Origin: Gammaproteobacteria bacterium
GTDB lineage: Bacteria; Pseudomonadota; Gammaproteobacteria; DRLM01
Assembly (NCBI GenBank): GCA_919903055.1
Contig: CAKKSB010000116.1
Span: forward strand, 1-36,137
Direction: 5' to 3'
DNA length: 36,137 bases
The notes beneath the pieces are model-generated. The model saw nothing but the letters and a program-made list of their open reading frames with translations, ran no database searches and was not told the DNA's origin. Below, one piece after another: positions 1-9,675 of the stretch. Every line of letters starts with the position of its first letter. Position 1 is the first letter of the stretch. A program made the position numbers and the translations under genes.

Positions 1-438
1 GTGGCGGCGCCGCGTTATTGGGACGTGGGCGAACTCGACCGCGAGTTCAAATGGAGCAATTACCTCGGCCGCTTTCACTGGCGGCATATCGATCTGATGG
101 ACGTGCTGGCCGGTTATCAGCCGCGCGCTGCCGCGCCCCTGGATCAAATCGCCAGCCTGTTGGGTTTTCCCGGCAAGATGGGCATGAGCGGCGCCAAAGT
201 GTGGGATCACTTTCTCGCCGGCGATCTCGCCGGCATCCGCAATTATTGCGAAACCGACGTGCTGAATACTTATCTGGTGTACCTGCGTTTCGAACTGATG
301 CGTGGCCAGCTCAGCCGCGAGGCGTATCAACGCGAGTGCGAACTGGTACGCGGTACTTTAGCGGGCGATGCGCGTCCGCATTTACAGGAATTTCTCGCCG
401 CGTGGCGTGAACCGTCCTTATCTTCCCCGGCGCGCTGA
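1..438 (+). CDS. Predicted 3'-5' exonuclease of the PolB-associated (DNA_pol_B_exo2-like) type, 5' end truncated by window
   Basis: Translation with LGFPGKMGMSGAKVWD and YCETDVLNTYLVYLRFELMRG, typical of the C-terminal half of this exonuclease family; reading frame open at window start. Confidence 0.8.
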   Translation: MAAPRYWDVGELDREFKWSNYLGRFHWRHIDLMDVLAGYQPRAAAPLDQIASLLGFPGKMGMSGAKVWDHFLAGDLAGIRNYCETDVLNTYLVYLRFELMRGQLSREAYQRECELVRGTLAGDARPHLQEFLAAWREPSLSSPAR

Positions 439-472
439 AACGCGCTTATCCGCTTTTTCCCGAGGAAGACCG

Positions 473-1798
473 ATGTCCCGTAAGCGCAAACCCATGCCCA
501 GCGCGGCGATACGCGCCACCGTCGACACGCTGAATCACGATGGCCGCGGCGTGGCGAGGATCGATGGCAAGGCTACTTTCATCGAAGGCGCCTTGCCCGG
601 CGAGGAAGTGGATTTCATTCTGGTGGCGCGCCACAAGCGCTACGACGAAGGAAGGGTGAGTGACGTGTTGCGCGCCGCGCCCGAACGGGTCGCGCCGCAC
701 TGCGCGCATTTCGGCCTGTGCGGCGGTTGCAGCCTACAGCACTTGCGCGCCGACGCGCAAATCGCCATGAAACAGCAAATTCTCTTGAACGATCTCCACT
801 ATATCGGTGATGTCACTCCCGAGGACATTCTGCCGCCGCTCACCGGCCCTCATTGGGGTTATCGACGCCGCGCGCGGCTCGGCGCCAAATTCGTCGAAAA
901 GAAACAGGCGATGCTGGTAGGTTTCCGCGAGAAGCGCAGCGCCTATCTCGCCGATTTGAGCCGCTGCGAGGTGTTGCATCCGCGGGTGGGACAGAACCTG
1001 CAGGCGTTGCGCGAACTGCTGCGCGGCCTGGACGGTTATCAGCGAATTCCGCAAGTGGAAGTGGCGGCGGGCGACCAGGCGATTGGCCTGGTATTCCGCC
1101 ATCTCGATCCCTTGAGTGAGCACGACCTCGCCGCGCTGCGCGCGTTCGGCGAGCAGCGGGATTTTTATATTTATCTGCAAGCGGCGGGGCCGGACAGCGT
1201 GTTGCCGTTATGGCCGGAAAACCCGCGGCTCAGTTACCGTTTGCCGGAATTCGACGTGGAACTGGAATTCCGGCCCACTGACTTCACCCAGGTCAACGGC
1301 GATATCAATGGCGCGATGGTCAAACGCGCGCTGGAGTTGCTGGACTTGCGAGGCGATGAGCGGGTACTGGATTTATTTTGCGGACTCGGCAATTTCACCT
1401 TGCCGATCGCGCGCCGCGCGGCCTGGGTGACGGGCGTCGACGGCGACGCGCAACTGGTGGCGCGCGCCCGCGACAACGCCCGCCGCAACGGCATTGAAAA
1501 TGCCGAGTTTCACGCCGCCGATCTCGACGACGTAGCGTCGATGTGGCCGTGGGCGGCGCGGGGCTTCGATAAAATTTTATTGGATCCGCCGCGTACCGGC
1601 GCTTTGGAAGTGGTGCGGCGCATCGCCAAGCTGGGCGCGGCGCGCATCGTCTATGTCAGTTGTAACCCCGCCACTTTCGCCCGCGACGCGGCGGAGCTGG
1701 TGCATCAGCACGGTTATCGTCTGCGTCAGGCGGGGGTGATGGACATGTTTCCTCATACCACCCATGTCGAGTGCATCGCGCTGTTCGAGCGGGGGTGA
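473..1798 (+). CDS. rlmD: 23S rRNA (uracil-5-)-methyltransferase RlmD (RumA)
   Basis: N-terminal TRAM-like region, CAHFGLCGGCSLQHL Fe-S cysteine cluster, DLFCGLGNFTLP SAM motif, YVSCNPATFARD catalytic motif. Start moved from ORF-track 368 to ATG 473 (MSRKRK). Confidence 0.95.
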   Translation: MSRKRKPMPSAAIRATVDTLNHDGRGVARIDGKATFIEGALPGEEVDFILVARHKRYDEGRVSDVLRAAPERVAPHCAHFGLCGGCSLQHLRADAQIAMKQQILLNDLHYIGDVTPEDILPPLTGPHWGYRRRARLGAKFVEKKQAMLVGFREKRSAYLADLSRCEVLHPRVGQNLQALRELLRGLDGYQRIPQVEVAAGDQAIGLVFRHLDPLSEHDLAALRAFGEQRDFYIYLQAAGPDSVLPLWPENPRLSYRLPEFDVELEFRPTDFTQVNGDINGAMVKRALELLDLRGDERVLDLFCGLGNFTLPIARRAAWVTGVDGDAQLVARARDNARRNGIENAEFHAADLDDVASMWPWAARGFDKILLDPPRTGALEVVRRIAKLGAARIVYVSCNPATFARDAAELVHQHGYRLRQAGVMDMFPHTTHVECIALFERG

Positions 1799-1870
1799 GC
1801 CGGTAAGCGTCAGCAAGGTAAACCGCCGGCGAACGCAGGGTAGTTATAGCGCGAAATTTGATCTGCGCGG

Positions 1871-1927
1871 TGTTATCTCTTCCTTGTTCTAAACAGAGGT
1901 GGCCGGCAGGGCCGGTGTGGTTGCCTC
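1871..1927. repeat. Dispersed repeat family B, copy 1
   Basis: tgttatctcttccttgttctaaacagaggtggccggcagggccggtgtggttgcctc aligns without gaps to 25616-25672. Confidence 0.65.
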
Positions 1928-2372
1928 AACGTTGCGACGCGAGATGGCCTCGGTAATCGCCTTGCCGGATGCGCGGACGGCCGGCCACCGTCGCGCTATA
2001 GAAATACACCCAGCACGTAAAGGCGCGGCGCGCGGGTAGCAAAGTGATTTGAGTGAGGCGGCGAATGAATTCGCTGTGATGATGAACGTCGGGACGATAA
2101 AGTTTGTAATGGTCGATCCGGTCAAGAAAATCGGCGCGTCGCAATCGGAACACCGTGCCATAGACTCTATCGTTTTTTTCGCTGGAGGTGACCGCCGCCG
2201 CATAAGCGCCGAGATCGTAGAGCCGCGCCTGGATATAGCCTTCCGACCAGTGATAAACCGCACCGCGCAGCCGGGCGTCGAAGTGGCGGTTACCGGTGCC
2301 GGTGAGTAAAGAGCCATAAAAAAATACGAAAGGGACGTTGTTGGTGATCATGCGGATCCTATGCGCCGTCAA
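1926..2372 (-). CDS. Gamma-glutamylcyclotransferase (AIG2-like) family protein
   Basis: N-terminal FVFFYGSLLTGTGNRHF and VYGTVFRL...LDRIDHYK match the GGCT fold; 4-nt overlap with upstream oxidoreductase gene. Confidence 0.8.
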   Translation of the reverse strand: MTAHRIRMITNNVPFVFFYGSLLTGTGNRHFDARLRGAVYHWSEGYIQARLYDLGAYAAAVTSSEKNDRVYGTVFRLRRADFLDRIDHYKLYRPDVHHHSEFIRRLTQITLLPARRAFTCWVYFYSATVAGRPRIRQGDYRGHLASQR

Positions 2373-3370
2373 TCGGCGAGGGTAAGGGCGATTTTGCCGG
2401 TCATGCCGCCGGCCTCGATGAGCCGATGCGCCTCCGCCGCCTTGGCCAAAGGCAGAACGTGGCTGATATGAATGCGCAGTTTCCCCGCGTCGAACAGAGT
2501 CGCGGCGCGGCGTAAAATGTCGGCCTGCTGTTGTTGGACGTCGATCAGGCCATGCAACATGGGAGTCAGCATCAATTCAAAACTGATCCGCAGATTTCGC
2601 AGTCGCGCCTCTTTCCAATCCACCTCGGCGCCGGGCTGGAGTAAAGTAACCAGGTCGCCGTAATGACGCACGGCGCGCACGGTACGGACGAAGGTGACGC
2701 CGCCGACGGTGTCCAGCGCCAAGTCCGCCCCGTGGCCGCCGCTCCATTCATTCACCGCCGCGACGAAATCCGTCTTATGATAAGAGACGGCCAATTCGGC
2801 GCCGAGTTCGCGGGCCAGTTGCGCCTTGGCCGGATCGGATACGGTGGTGAAGACGCGGGCATCGTGCAGCTTGGCCAGTTGGATCGCCAAATGACCCACG
2901 CCGCCGCAGCCGGCATGGATTAACACGCATTGCCCTTGCTGAAGGTGAGCCCGCTCGTGGAGCGCTTCCCATGCGGTGATCAGCGCCAGCGGCACCGCCG
3001 CCGCTTCGGCGAAGCTGAGGGAGCGTGGCTTGGGTGCGGCGAACCGTTCATCGATCACGGCGTATTCCGCATAGGTGCCGGGATGGCCACCGATGCCGCC
3101 GTTGCAGAAATACACGGCGTCGCCGGCTTGGAAATCCTGGGCCTCGGGTCCCGTCGCTTCCACCACGCCGGCGCCATCGCAGCCGAGTATGGCCGGCATG
3201 CGTTCGGGGAAATAGGTGCCGCGGCTGCGTAGTTTAGTGTCCACCGGATTGACGCCGGCGGCATGCAATCGTACTAATAACTGGCGTCCACCACTGAACG
3301 TAGGCGTAGGAACTTCAAGCAGCTGCAAGACCTTCGGCGCGCCGGGCGCCGTCATCACCATGGCTTTCAT
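2369..3370 (-). CDS. Zinc-type alcohol dehydrogenase / quinone oxidoreductase (MDR superfamily)
   Basis: GCGGVGHLAIQLAKL nucleotide-binding motif, AAGVNPVDTKLR, HVLPLAKAAEAHRLIEAGGMTGKIAL. Confidence 0.9.
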   Translation of the reverse strand: MKAMVMTAPGAPKVLQLLEVPTPTFSGGRQLLVRLHAAGVNPVDTKLRSRGTYFPERMPAILGCDGAGVVEATGPEAQDFQAGDAVYFCNGGIGGHPGTYAEYAVIDERFAAPKPRSLSFAEAAAVPLALITAWEALHERAHLQQGQCVLIHAGCGGVGHLAIQLAKLHDARVFTTVSDPAKAQLARELGAELAVSYHKTDFVAAVNEWSGGHGADLALDTVGGVTFVRTVRAVRHYGDLVTLLQPGAEVDWKEARLRNLRISFELMLTPMLHGLIDVQQQQADILRRAATLFDAGKLRIHISHVLPLAKAAEAHRLIEAGGMTGKIALTLAD

Positions 3371-3838
3371 GAAAGCTTCCTCCGCTTACCACTACCTCGA
3401 GTGTACCAAGAGTGGCGGCGGAATGTGCAAGTCGGAATATCAGCGCGCCAAAGAGGTTTATAGAGAACATAGGAATCCGGGCGCGGAACGGTTTATATAT
3501 TTCCCCACGGCGCGGTGATCTTACCGTGCATGTATTGTGAATTATGTAGTGGGCACCTTATCCGGCTTGTGCTCGTGTGCCACGACAGCGAGCGTGCGTG
3601 GCGGCCAGTCTGGCCGCCGGCGGGTGATTCAAAGACTGAAATACCGGGCAGCGCTAGCACTGACCCATCGATCGATTGCCCGGTTGCCGCGTTCAAGTTT
3701 TTGGAGCGGCGTTTCCGCCTACGCCACATCTGTTTTAGCGTGCCGTCGAGTGTGCTGCGGCGAGGCGATGCGGTCGGTGCTGGTGTACAATCCCGGCAAA
3801 TTAGCGCCACCGGCGGTGGATAGTGAATAGAGGTAAAG

Positions 3839-4312
3839 ATGGCGACCGAGATTGAACGGAAATTTCTGGTATTGAATGATGACTGGCGCCGGCAAGCGGC
3901 GCCGGGTGCGCGGCTGCGGCAGGGTTATTTGTCGAGCGGCGCGGCGTGTTCCATTCGCGTACGGAGCGCGGGGGACCACGCCCAGCTCAATATCAAAAGC
4001 GCGACGCTGGGCGTGAGCCGCCGCGAATATGAATATGCCATTCCGGTCGGGGATGCCAGCGAATTATTAGACCATTTTTGCGACGGCCCGCTGATAGAAA
4101 AAACCCGTTATGCGGTGGAATACGCCGGGCATGTCTGGGAAGTGGATGTGTTCGAAGGCGATAACGCCGGGCTGATCGTCGCCGAAATCGAATTGGACAG
4201 CGAGGATGAAGTGTTTGAGAAACCAGCGTGGGCGGGTGTAGAGGTGTCGCACGATCCGCGTTATTACAACGTTTGTCTGGTCAAACATCCGTATAAGGAT
4301 TGGCGGCCTTGA
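3839..4312 (+). CDS. CYTH domain protein (triphosphate tunnel metalloenzyme)
   Basis: N-terminal EIERKFLVL (ExExK signature), IRVRSAGDHAQLNIKS, ExExE-like VAEIELDSEDE. Confidence 0.92.
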   Translation: MATEIERKFLVLNDDWRRQAAPGARLRQGYLSSGAACSIRVRSAGDHAQLNIKSATLGVSRREYEYAIPVGDASELLDHFCDGPLIEKTRYAVEYAGHVWEVDVFEGDNAGLIVAEIELDSEDEVFEKPAWAGVEVSHDPRYYNVCLVKHPYKDWRP

Positions 4313-4375
4313 CATGCCGACGGCGCGAACGGCCGCTATTGAACGCGATCACGATGAATATCTCCCTTGAATAAG

Positions 4376-5887
4376 ATGCGGCGATTTATGCCGCGCCGTT
4401 TCGGCATGGTACTTCTGCTGCTGATAGGCGTGCTGCCGCTGCTGAGCTGCGGCGGCAAGTCCGCGCCCGACAGCTTGCGCTTCGGCCTGGCCAGCGCGCC
4501 GGTGACCCTCGATCCGCGTTTCGCCACCGACGCCACCTCGGCGCGCATCAACCGGCTGCTCTACCGGCAACTGGTGGAGTTCGACGCGGCGCAGCAACCC
4601 ATCGCCGGTTTGGCGGAGTGGATGCGGCTGGCGCCGCTGCACTACCGTTTTCATTTGCTGAATGGTGAGGGCCGCGGTTTTCACGACGGCGGTCGGCTGA
4701 CCGCGCGCGATGTGAAGGCGACGTACGACAGTTTGCTCGACACTAAGACCGCCTCACCGCATCGCGGCAGTCTGGAGATGATCGCGTCCATCGCGGTGAT
4801 CGATGAGGATACCGTGGATTTTCATTTGTCGCGGCCGGACGTGTTGTTCCCGGGCCGGCTGGTGATCGGCATCTTGCCCGCCGCGGCCATCGCCGCGGGC
4901 CATACGTTTAACCAAGCGGCGCTGGGCAGCGGCCCCTACGCTTTCGTCGCCTGGCCCGAGCCGGGCCGTCTGCAATTGCGGCGGGTGGGTGACGGCCAGC
5001 GTCTGGAATTTTTGCAGGTGCGCGATCCGACCGTGCGCATCCTCAAACTCCAGCGCGGCGAACTGGACATGGTACAAAACGATTTGCCGCCGGAGATGAT
5101 CCGCTACGCCGAAGCGCGGCCCGAGTTGCGCGTGCAACGCGGCCGCGGTTCGAATTTCGCCTACCTCGGTTTCAATATGGACGACCCGTTGGTGGGACAA
5201 CACGCGGTGCGCGAAGCGATCGCCCACGCCCTCGATCGCCAGGCCATCATTCACTATGTGCTGGGCGACGCGGCGCGGCCGGCCAGCGCGTTATTGCCGC
5301 CGGAACATTGGGCGGGCAATCCGGCGCTGCCTTTGTTGGCTTACGATCCGGCGCGGGCGCGGACCTTATTGGCGGAGGCGGGTTACGGCGAGGGAAAACG
5401 GCCGCGCATCGAATATAAAACCTCCAGCGACGCCTTTCGTCTGCGCCTCGCCACCATCATTCAGCAACAGCTGGGCGAGGTGGGCATCGACGTCGAACTG
5501 AGCAGCTACGATTGGGGCACGTTTTACGGCGACATCAAGGCCGGGCGTTTTCAAATGTTCAGCCTGGCCTGGGTGGGAGTGAAAACGCCGGACATTTTTC
5601 ATTATGCTCTTCACAGCAGCCAGGTGCCGCCGATCGGGGCGAACCGCGGCCGGTTTCGCAGCAGGGCGGCGGATGAATTGATCGAGGCGGCCGCCGGCGA
5701 GGAGGACCCGGCGCGGCAGGCGGCGTATTACCGGCAATTGCAGGCCGTTTTGCTGGCGGAATTGCCCTATGTGCCCTTGTGGTACGAAGACCAGGTGTTC
5801 GTGGCGCGGCGCACCATCGCCGGCTATACGCCCGCCGTTGACGGCAATTATGATGGGTTGGCCGTCGTGCGGCGGACGGCGGAATGA
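4376..5887 (+). CDS. Peptide ABC transporter substrate-binding lipoprotein (SBP family 5, DppA/OppA-like)
   Basis: Lipobox LPLLSCGG, then LDPRFATDATSARINRLLYRQLVEFD and VREAIAHALDRQAI family-5 signatures. ATG 4376 preferred over TTG 4367. Confidence 0.92.
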   Translation: MRRFMPRRFGMVLLLLIGVLPLLSCGGKSAPDSLRFGLASAPVTLDPRFATDATSARINRLLYRQLVEFDAAQQPIAGLAEWMRLAPLHYRFHLLNGEGRGFHDGGRLTARDVKATYDSLLDTKTASPHRGSLEMIASIAVIDEDTVDFHLSRPDVLFPGRLVIGILPAAAIAAGHTFNQAALGSGPYAFVAWPEPGRLQLRRVGDGQRLEFLQVRDPTVRILKLQRGELDMVQNDLPPEMIRYAEARPELRVQRGRGSNFAYLGFNMDDPLVGQHAVREAIAHALDRQAIIHYVLGDAARPASALLPPEHWAGNPALPLLAYDPARARTLLAEAGYGEGKRPRIEYKTSSDAFRLRLATIIQQQLGEVGIDVELSSYDWGTFYGDIKAGRFQMFSLAWVGVKTPDIFHYALHSSQVPPIGANRGRFRSRAADELIEAAAGEEDPARQAAYYRQLQAVLLAELPYVPLWYEDQVFVARRTIAGYTPAVDGNYDGLAVVRRTAE

Positions 5888-6110
5888 CAACGTCCCTCGC
5901 CCCTGGCGGGGGAGGGAGAGGGGACGAATGACAGTGTCGTTGATGATTGACTCACCCTCTCCCCAAGCGGCTTCGCCCCCCTCGCTGCGCTCTTCCTTCG
6001 AAGGAGAGAGGCTCTTAATACGGGGCGACGGCGATGATGCCGGGCCGATTTGTTTGCCGGCATCTATCCCTCTTCCCTTGCGGGAGAGGGCGAGGGAGAG
6101 GGGTGGTGGA
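5886..6110. repeat. CCCTCTCCC hairpin repeat cluster 1 (family A)
   Basis: Several ccctc(t)tcccc.../gggagaggg blocks in the gap between the SBP and YkuD genes. Confidence 0.7.
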
Positions 6111-6146
6111 TGGATAGAGTGACCATAAATTAAAGATGAGTAGCGG

Positions 6147-6638
6147 ATGATGAATCAACCGAAGCGTATCGAGATCAACATCGGCGAACAGCGGCTGCGT
6201 TATTGGGAGAACGGCGCGCTGGTGATGGACGTGCCGGTGTCCACCGCCAAGAACGGCGCCGGCGAACAACAGGGCAGCGAATGCACGCCACGCGGTGAGC
6301 ACATCATTCGCGCCAAAATCGGCGACGGCTGCTTGCCCGGCACCGTGTTGGTCGGCCGCCGGCCCACCGGTGAGATTTACAGCCGCGAACTGGGCGAGCG
6401 TTTTCCCGGCCGCGATTGGATATTGACCCGCATCTTGTGGCTGAGCGGCTGCGAGCCGGGCCGCAATCGTTTGGGCGATGTCGACAGCATGCGCCGTTAC
6501 ATTTATCTGCACGGCACGCCCGATCATGTTGTTCTGGGCGCGCCGGGTTCGCGCGGCTGCGTGCGCATGCGCAACAGCGATATCATCGCGCTGTTCGATC
6601 GCGTGCCGGCGGGCACGCCGGTCATCATCAGCGAATAA
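6147..6638 (+). CDS. YkuD-fold L,D-transpeptidase/L,D-carboxypeptidase family protein, no signal peptide visible
   Basis: HGTPDHVVLGAPGSRGCVRM catalytic YkuD motif; N-terminus MMNQPKRIEINIGEQRLRYWE has no hydrophobic segment. Confidence 0.9.
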   Translation: MMNQPKRIEINIGEQRLRYWENGALVMDVPVSTAKNGAGEQQGSECTPRGEHIIRAKIGDGCLPGTVLVGRRPTGEIYSRELGERFPGRDWILTRILWLSGCEPGRNRLGDVDSMRRYIYLHGTPDHVVLGAPGSRGCVRMRNSDIIALFDRVPAGTPVIISE

Positions 6639-6654
6639 GGCGCACGAACCTACC

Positions 6655-7584
6655 ATGCCTGTCTTCATCATCTCCCGTTTGCTGAGTGCCGCCGTGGTGC
6701 TGCTGGGCGTGAGCTGTCTGGTGTTTCTGCTGCTGCATCTGGTGCCCGGCGACCCGGTCGAGGTGATGTTGGGCGAATCGGCGCACGCCGCCGACCGCGA
6801 GGCGCTGCGGCAGGCGCTCGGCCTCAATCAGCCGTTATGGGTGCAGCTGCTGCATTTTTTGGAAGGGCTGTTGCGGCTGGACTTAGGCACCTCGCTGCAT
6901 TCCAAACGCCCCATCACGGAGATGTTGTGGGAGCGTATTCCCGCCACGGCGGAATTGGCGGCGGCGGCCTTGGGCGTGGCGGTGCTCATCGCCTTTCCGC
7001 TCGGCGTGCTGGCCGCGGTGCGCAAAGATTCGGCGTGGGATTACGGTGCGATGGGCGTGTCGCTGCTCGGCGTGTCGATGCCCAATTTCTGGTTGGGGCC
7101 GTTGTTGATTCTGGTGTTCTCGGTGTGGCTGGGCTGGTTGCCGGTGAGCGGCCGCGATGAATTGAGTTCGCTGGTGTTGCCGGCGCTGACCTTGGGCACG
7201 GCGCTGGCGGCGGTGTTGTCGCGCATGGTGCGCGCGTCCTTGCTGGAGGTGTTGCACGAGGACTTCGTGCGCACCGCGCGGGCCAAGGGCCTGCCCGAGC
7301 GGGTGGTGGTGTGGCATCACGCCCTGCGCAACGCGCTGCTGCCGGTGGTGACGATATTGGGTCTGCAATTGGGCGTGCTGCTGGGCGGCGCGGTGGTGAC
7401 CGAGATGGTGTTCTCCTGGCCGGGGCTCGGCGAGTTGACCATCGAGTCGATCCAGCGCCGCGATTATCCGGTGGTGCAGGCCTGCGTATTGTTGATCAGC
7501 GTCACCTACGTGTTGGTGAACACCGCCACCGATTTGCTGTATGCCTGGCTCGATCCGCGCGTGCGCTTGGGGACTGACAAATGA
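6655..7584 (+). CDS. Peptide ABC transporter permease (DppB/OppB-like)
   Basis: MPVFIISRLLSAAVVLLGVSCLVFLLLHLVPGDPVEVMLG start, EDFVRTARAKGLPERVVVWHHALRNALLPVVT EAA loop; start moved from track 6478 to ATG 6655. Confidence 0.93.
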   Translation: MPVFIISRLLSAAVVLLGVSCLVFLLLHLVPGDPVEVMLGESAHAADREALRQALGLNQPLWVQLLHFLEGLLRLDLGTSLHSKRPITEMLWERIPATAELAAAALGVAVLIAFPLGVLAAVRKDSAWDYGAMGVSLLGVSMPNFWLGPLLILVFSVWLGWLPVSGRDELSSLVLPALTLGTALAAVLSRMVRASLLEVLHEDFVRTARAKGLPERVVVWHHALRNALLPVVTILGLQLGVLLGGAVVTEMVFSWPGLGELTIESIQRRDYPVVQACVLLISVTYVLVNTATDLLYAWLDPRVRLGTDK

Positions 7585-8378
7585 TGCGGCTGTGGCTGCC
7601 GGCGGGGATCATGTTTGCCTGGGCCTTGAGCGCGCTGCTGGGGCCGTGGCTGGCGGCGGACCCCAATCACATCGAATTGGCGCGCATCCTCGCCGGCCCG
7701 GGTCCGCAGGCCTGGCTGGGTTACGACGACCTCGGCCGGCCGGTGTGGGAACGCCTGGTGGTGGGCGCGCAGACTTCGTTCATCGTCGCGATAGCGGTGG
7801 TGACGGTGACGGTGTTGACCGGTACCTTGATCGGTACGGTAAGCGGTTATCTCGGCGGTTGGGTCGATCATCTGGTAGTGCGGATCATCGATATTTTCAT
7901 GGCCTTTCCGGGTATTCTGTTGGCGATTGCGCTGGCGGGCGTGCTCGGCCCCGGCGTGAACAACGTGGTCATCGCGCTCAGCGTGGTGGGCTGGGTGGGC
8001 TTCGCGCGGCTGGCGCGGGCGCAAGTATTGTCGCTGAAACATCGCGAGCATATTCAAGCGGCGGTGGCGCTGGGCGTGCGGCGGCCGCGTATCGTGCTGC
8101 GGCATTTGCTGCCGCTGATGTGGGCGCCGCTGATCGTCGAGGGCACCTTCGCGGTGGCGGGCGCGGTGATCGCCGAGGCTTGCTTGTCTTTTCTCGGCCT
8201 CGGCGTGCAGCCGCCGACCGCTTCGTGGGGCAGCATGATCCGCGACGGCACGCGCTACATGCTGATGGCGCCGCACATGGTGCTGGCGCCGGGCGTGGCG
8301 CTGATGCTGGTGGTGCTGGCGGTGAATCTATTGGGAGACCGGTTGCGCGATCGCCTGGATGTGCGCGCCCGGCCGTGA
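7581..8378 (+). CDS. Peptide ABC transporter permease (DppC/OppC-like)
   Basis: GYDDLGRPVWERLVVGAQTS, EHIQAAVALGVRRPRIVLRHLLPLMW EAA loop; ATGA overlap with upstream permease. Confidence 0.93.
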   Translation: MMRLWLPAGIMFAWALSALLGPWLAADPNHIELARILAGPGPQAWLGYDDLGRPVWERLVVGAQTSFIVAIAVVTVTVLTGTLIGTVSGYLGGWVDHLVVRIIDIFMAFPGILLAIALAGVLGPGVNNVVIALSVVGWVGFARLARAQVLSLKHREHIQAAVALGVRRPRIVLRHLLPLMWAPLIVEGTFAVAGAVIAEACLSFLGLGVQPPTASWGSMIRDGTRYMLMAPHMVLAPGVALMLVVLAVNLLGDRLRDRLDVRARP

Positions 8379-8408
8379 CCGGCAAGTTGGGCGGATAAGG
8401 AGAAGGTT

Positions 8409-9452
8409 ATGGCCTTGGGGCCGCTGATGGTGGGTGTGGCGGGTTGGGCGCTGAGCGCCGAAGAGCGGGAGATGCTGCGGCATCCGCTGATCGGTGGCGT
8501 GATTTTGTTCACGCGCAATTACGCCGATACCGAGCAGTTGCAGTCCCTGGTGGAGGACATCCACAAATTGCGCGAGCCGCCGCTGCTGGTGGCGGTGGAT
8601 CACGAAGGCGGTCGCGTGCAGCGTTTTCGCCCGGGTTTCATCGAGCTGCCGCCGGTGCGGCAACTCGGCCGTCTCTACGATAAAGACGCCAAGCGCGCTA
8701 AACACCTCGCGCAATTGCTGGGCTGGCTGATGGCGGCGGAGCTGCGCGCGGCGGGCGTCGATCTCAGCTTCGCGCCGGTGCTGGATCTCGATCGCGGCAA
8801 CAGCGAAGTGATCGGCAATCGCGCCTTTCATAGCGACGGCGAGGTGATCGCCGATCTCGCCCATGCTTACATGATCGGAATGGACATGGCTGGCATGATG
8901 GCCACCGGCAAACATTTTCCCGGCCACGGTACGGCGACGGCGGACTCGCACCATGTGGTGGTGAGCGATCCCCGACCCTATGAAGACATCGCCGCCGAGG
9001 ACATGCTGCCCTTCGAGCGCATGGTCAACTACGGACTCGCGGCGATCATGGCGGCGCATGTGGTGTATCCGCGCGTCGATCCGCGGCCGGCGGGGTTCTC
9101 GCGCTTCTGGATGCAGGACGTGTTGCGCAAGCGCCTGCGTTTCCAAGGTGTAATCTTCAGCGATGATCTCGGCATGAGCGGCGCGGCGGCGGCCGGCGAC
9201 ATTCTCGACCGCGCCCGCGCCGCGCTGGACGCCGGCTGCGACATGGTGTTGGTATGCAACGAGCTCGCGGCGGTACCGCTGTTGTTGGATGGACTCGACG
9301 CTTCCGCAAATCCGGTCAGCCAATTGCGGCTGGCCCGCATGCACGGACGGGGTAGGGTCGCTCATAATAAATTGCGGCTGGAGCCGATCTGGCAAGAGGC
9401 GATCCAAGCGGTGGCCGAGTGCGGCCGGCCCGATGAACCGCGTTTGGTGTGA
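8409..9452 (+). CDS. nagZ: Beta-N-acetylhexosaminidase NagZ (GH3)
   Basis: VDHEGGRVQRFRPGF, KHFPGHGTATADSHH, IFSDDLGMSGAA GH3 motifs. Confidence 0.96.
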   Translation: MALGPLMVGVAGWALSAEEREMLRHPLIGGVILFTRNYADTEQLQSLVEDIHKLREPPLLVAVDHEGGRVQRFRPGFIELPPVRQLGRLYDKDAKRAKHLAQLLGWLMAAELRAAGVDLSFAPVLDLDRGNSEVIGNRAFHSDGEVIADLAHAYMIGMDMAGMMATGKHFPGHGTATADSHHVVVSDPRPYEDIAAEDMLPFERMVNYGLAAIMAAHVVYPRVDPRPAGFSRFWMQDVLRKRLRFQGVIFSDDLGMSGAAAAGDILDRARAALDAGCDMVLVCNELAAVPLLLDGLDASANPVSQLRLARMHGRGRVAHNKLRLEPIWQEAIQAVAECGRPDEPRLV

Positions 9453-9497
9453 TAGTCCGCGCGATGACGGTTGGGGGACGACACTGAAAACCTCAGA

Positions 9498-9620
9498 ACA
9501 CGTCCCCTCTCCCGCGGGCGGGAGAGGGTTAGGGTGAGGGAGATGAGGAAGGTAGCTTTGCCGTAGTGATGGCGGCGTCTGGACACCCTCATCCCTGCTT
9601 TCTCCCGGGAGAGGGGGAAT
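9498..9620. repeat. CCCTCTCCC hairpin repeat cluster 2 (family A)
   Basis: ccctctcccg-cggg-cgggagaggg perfect hairpin at 9505-9528, second block ctttctcccgggagaggggg. Confidence 0.75.
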
Positions 9621-9653
9621 GACGCCTCGGTCCGGTTTGGGTCTTTATATTCG

Positions 9654-9672
9654 AATTTGAGATAGGTTCTAA
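9654..9672 (-). repeat. Solo copy of the MITE terminal motif (tagaacctatctcaaatt on the minus strand)
   Basis: aatttgagataggttcta, near-identical to the 18083-18102 end. Confidence 0.55.
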
Positions 9673-9675
9673 TCA

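Noticed and set aside
3371-3838. Possible genes in the divergent gap between the oxidoreductase and CYTH genes
   Set aside because: All ORFs are short, mutually overlapping and unrecognisable.
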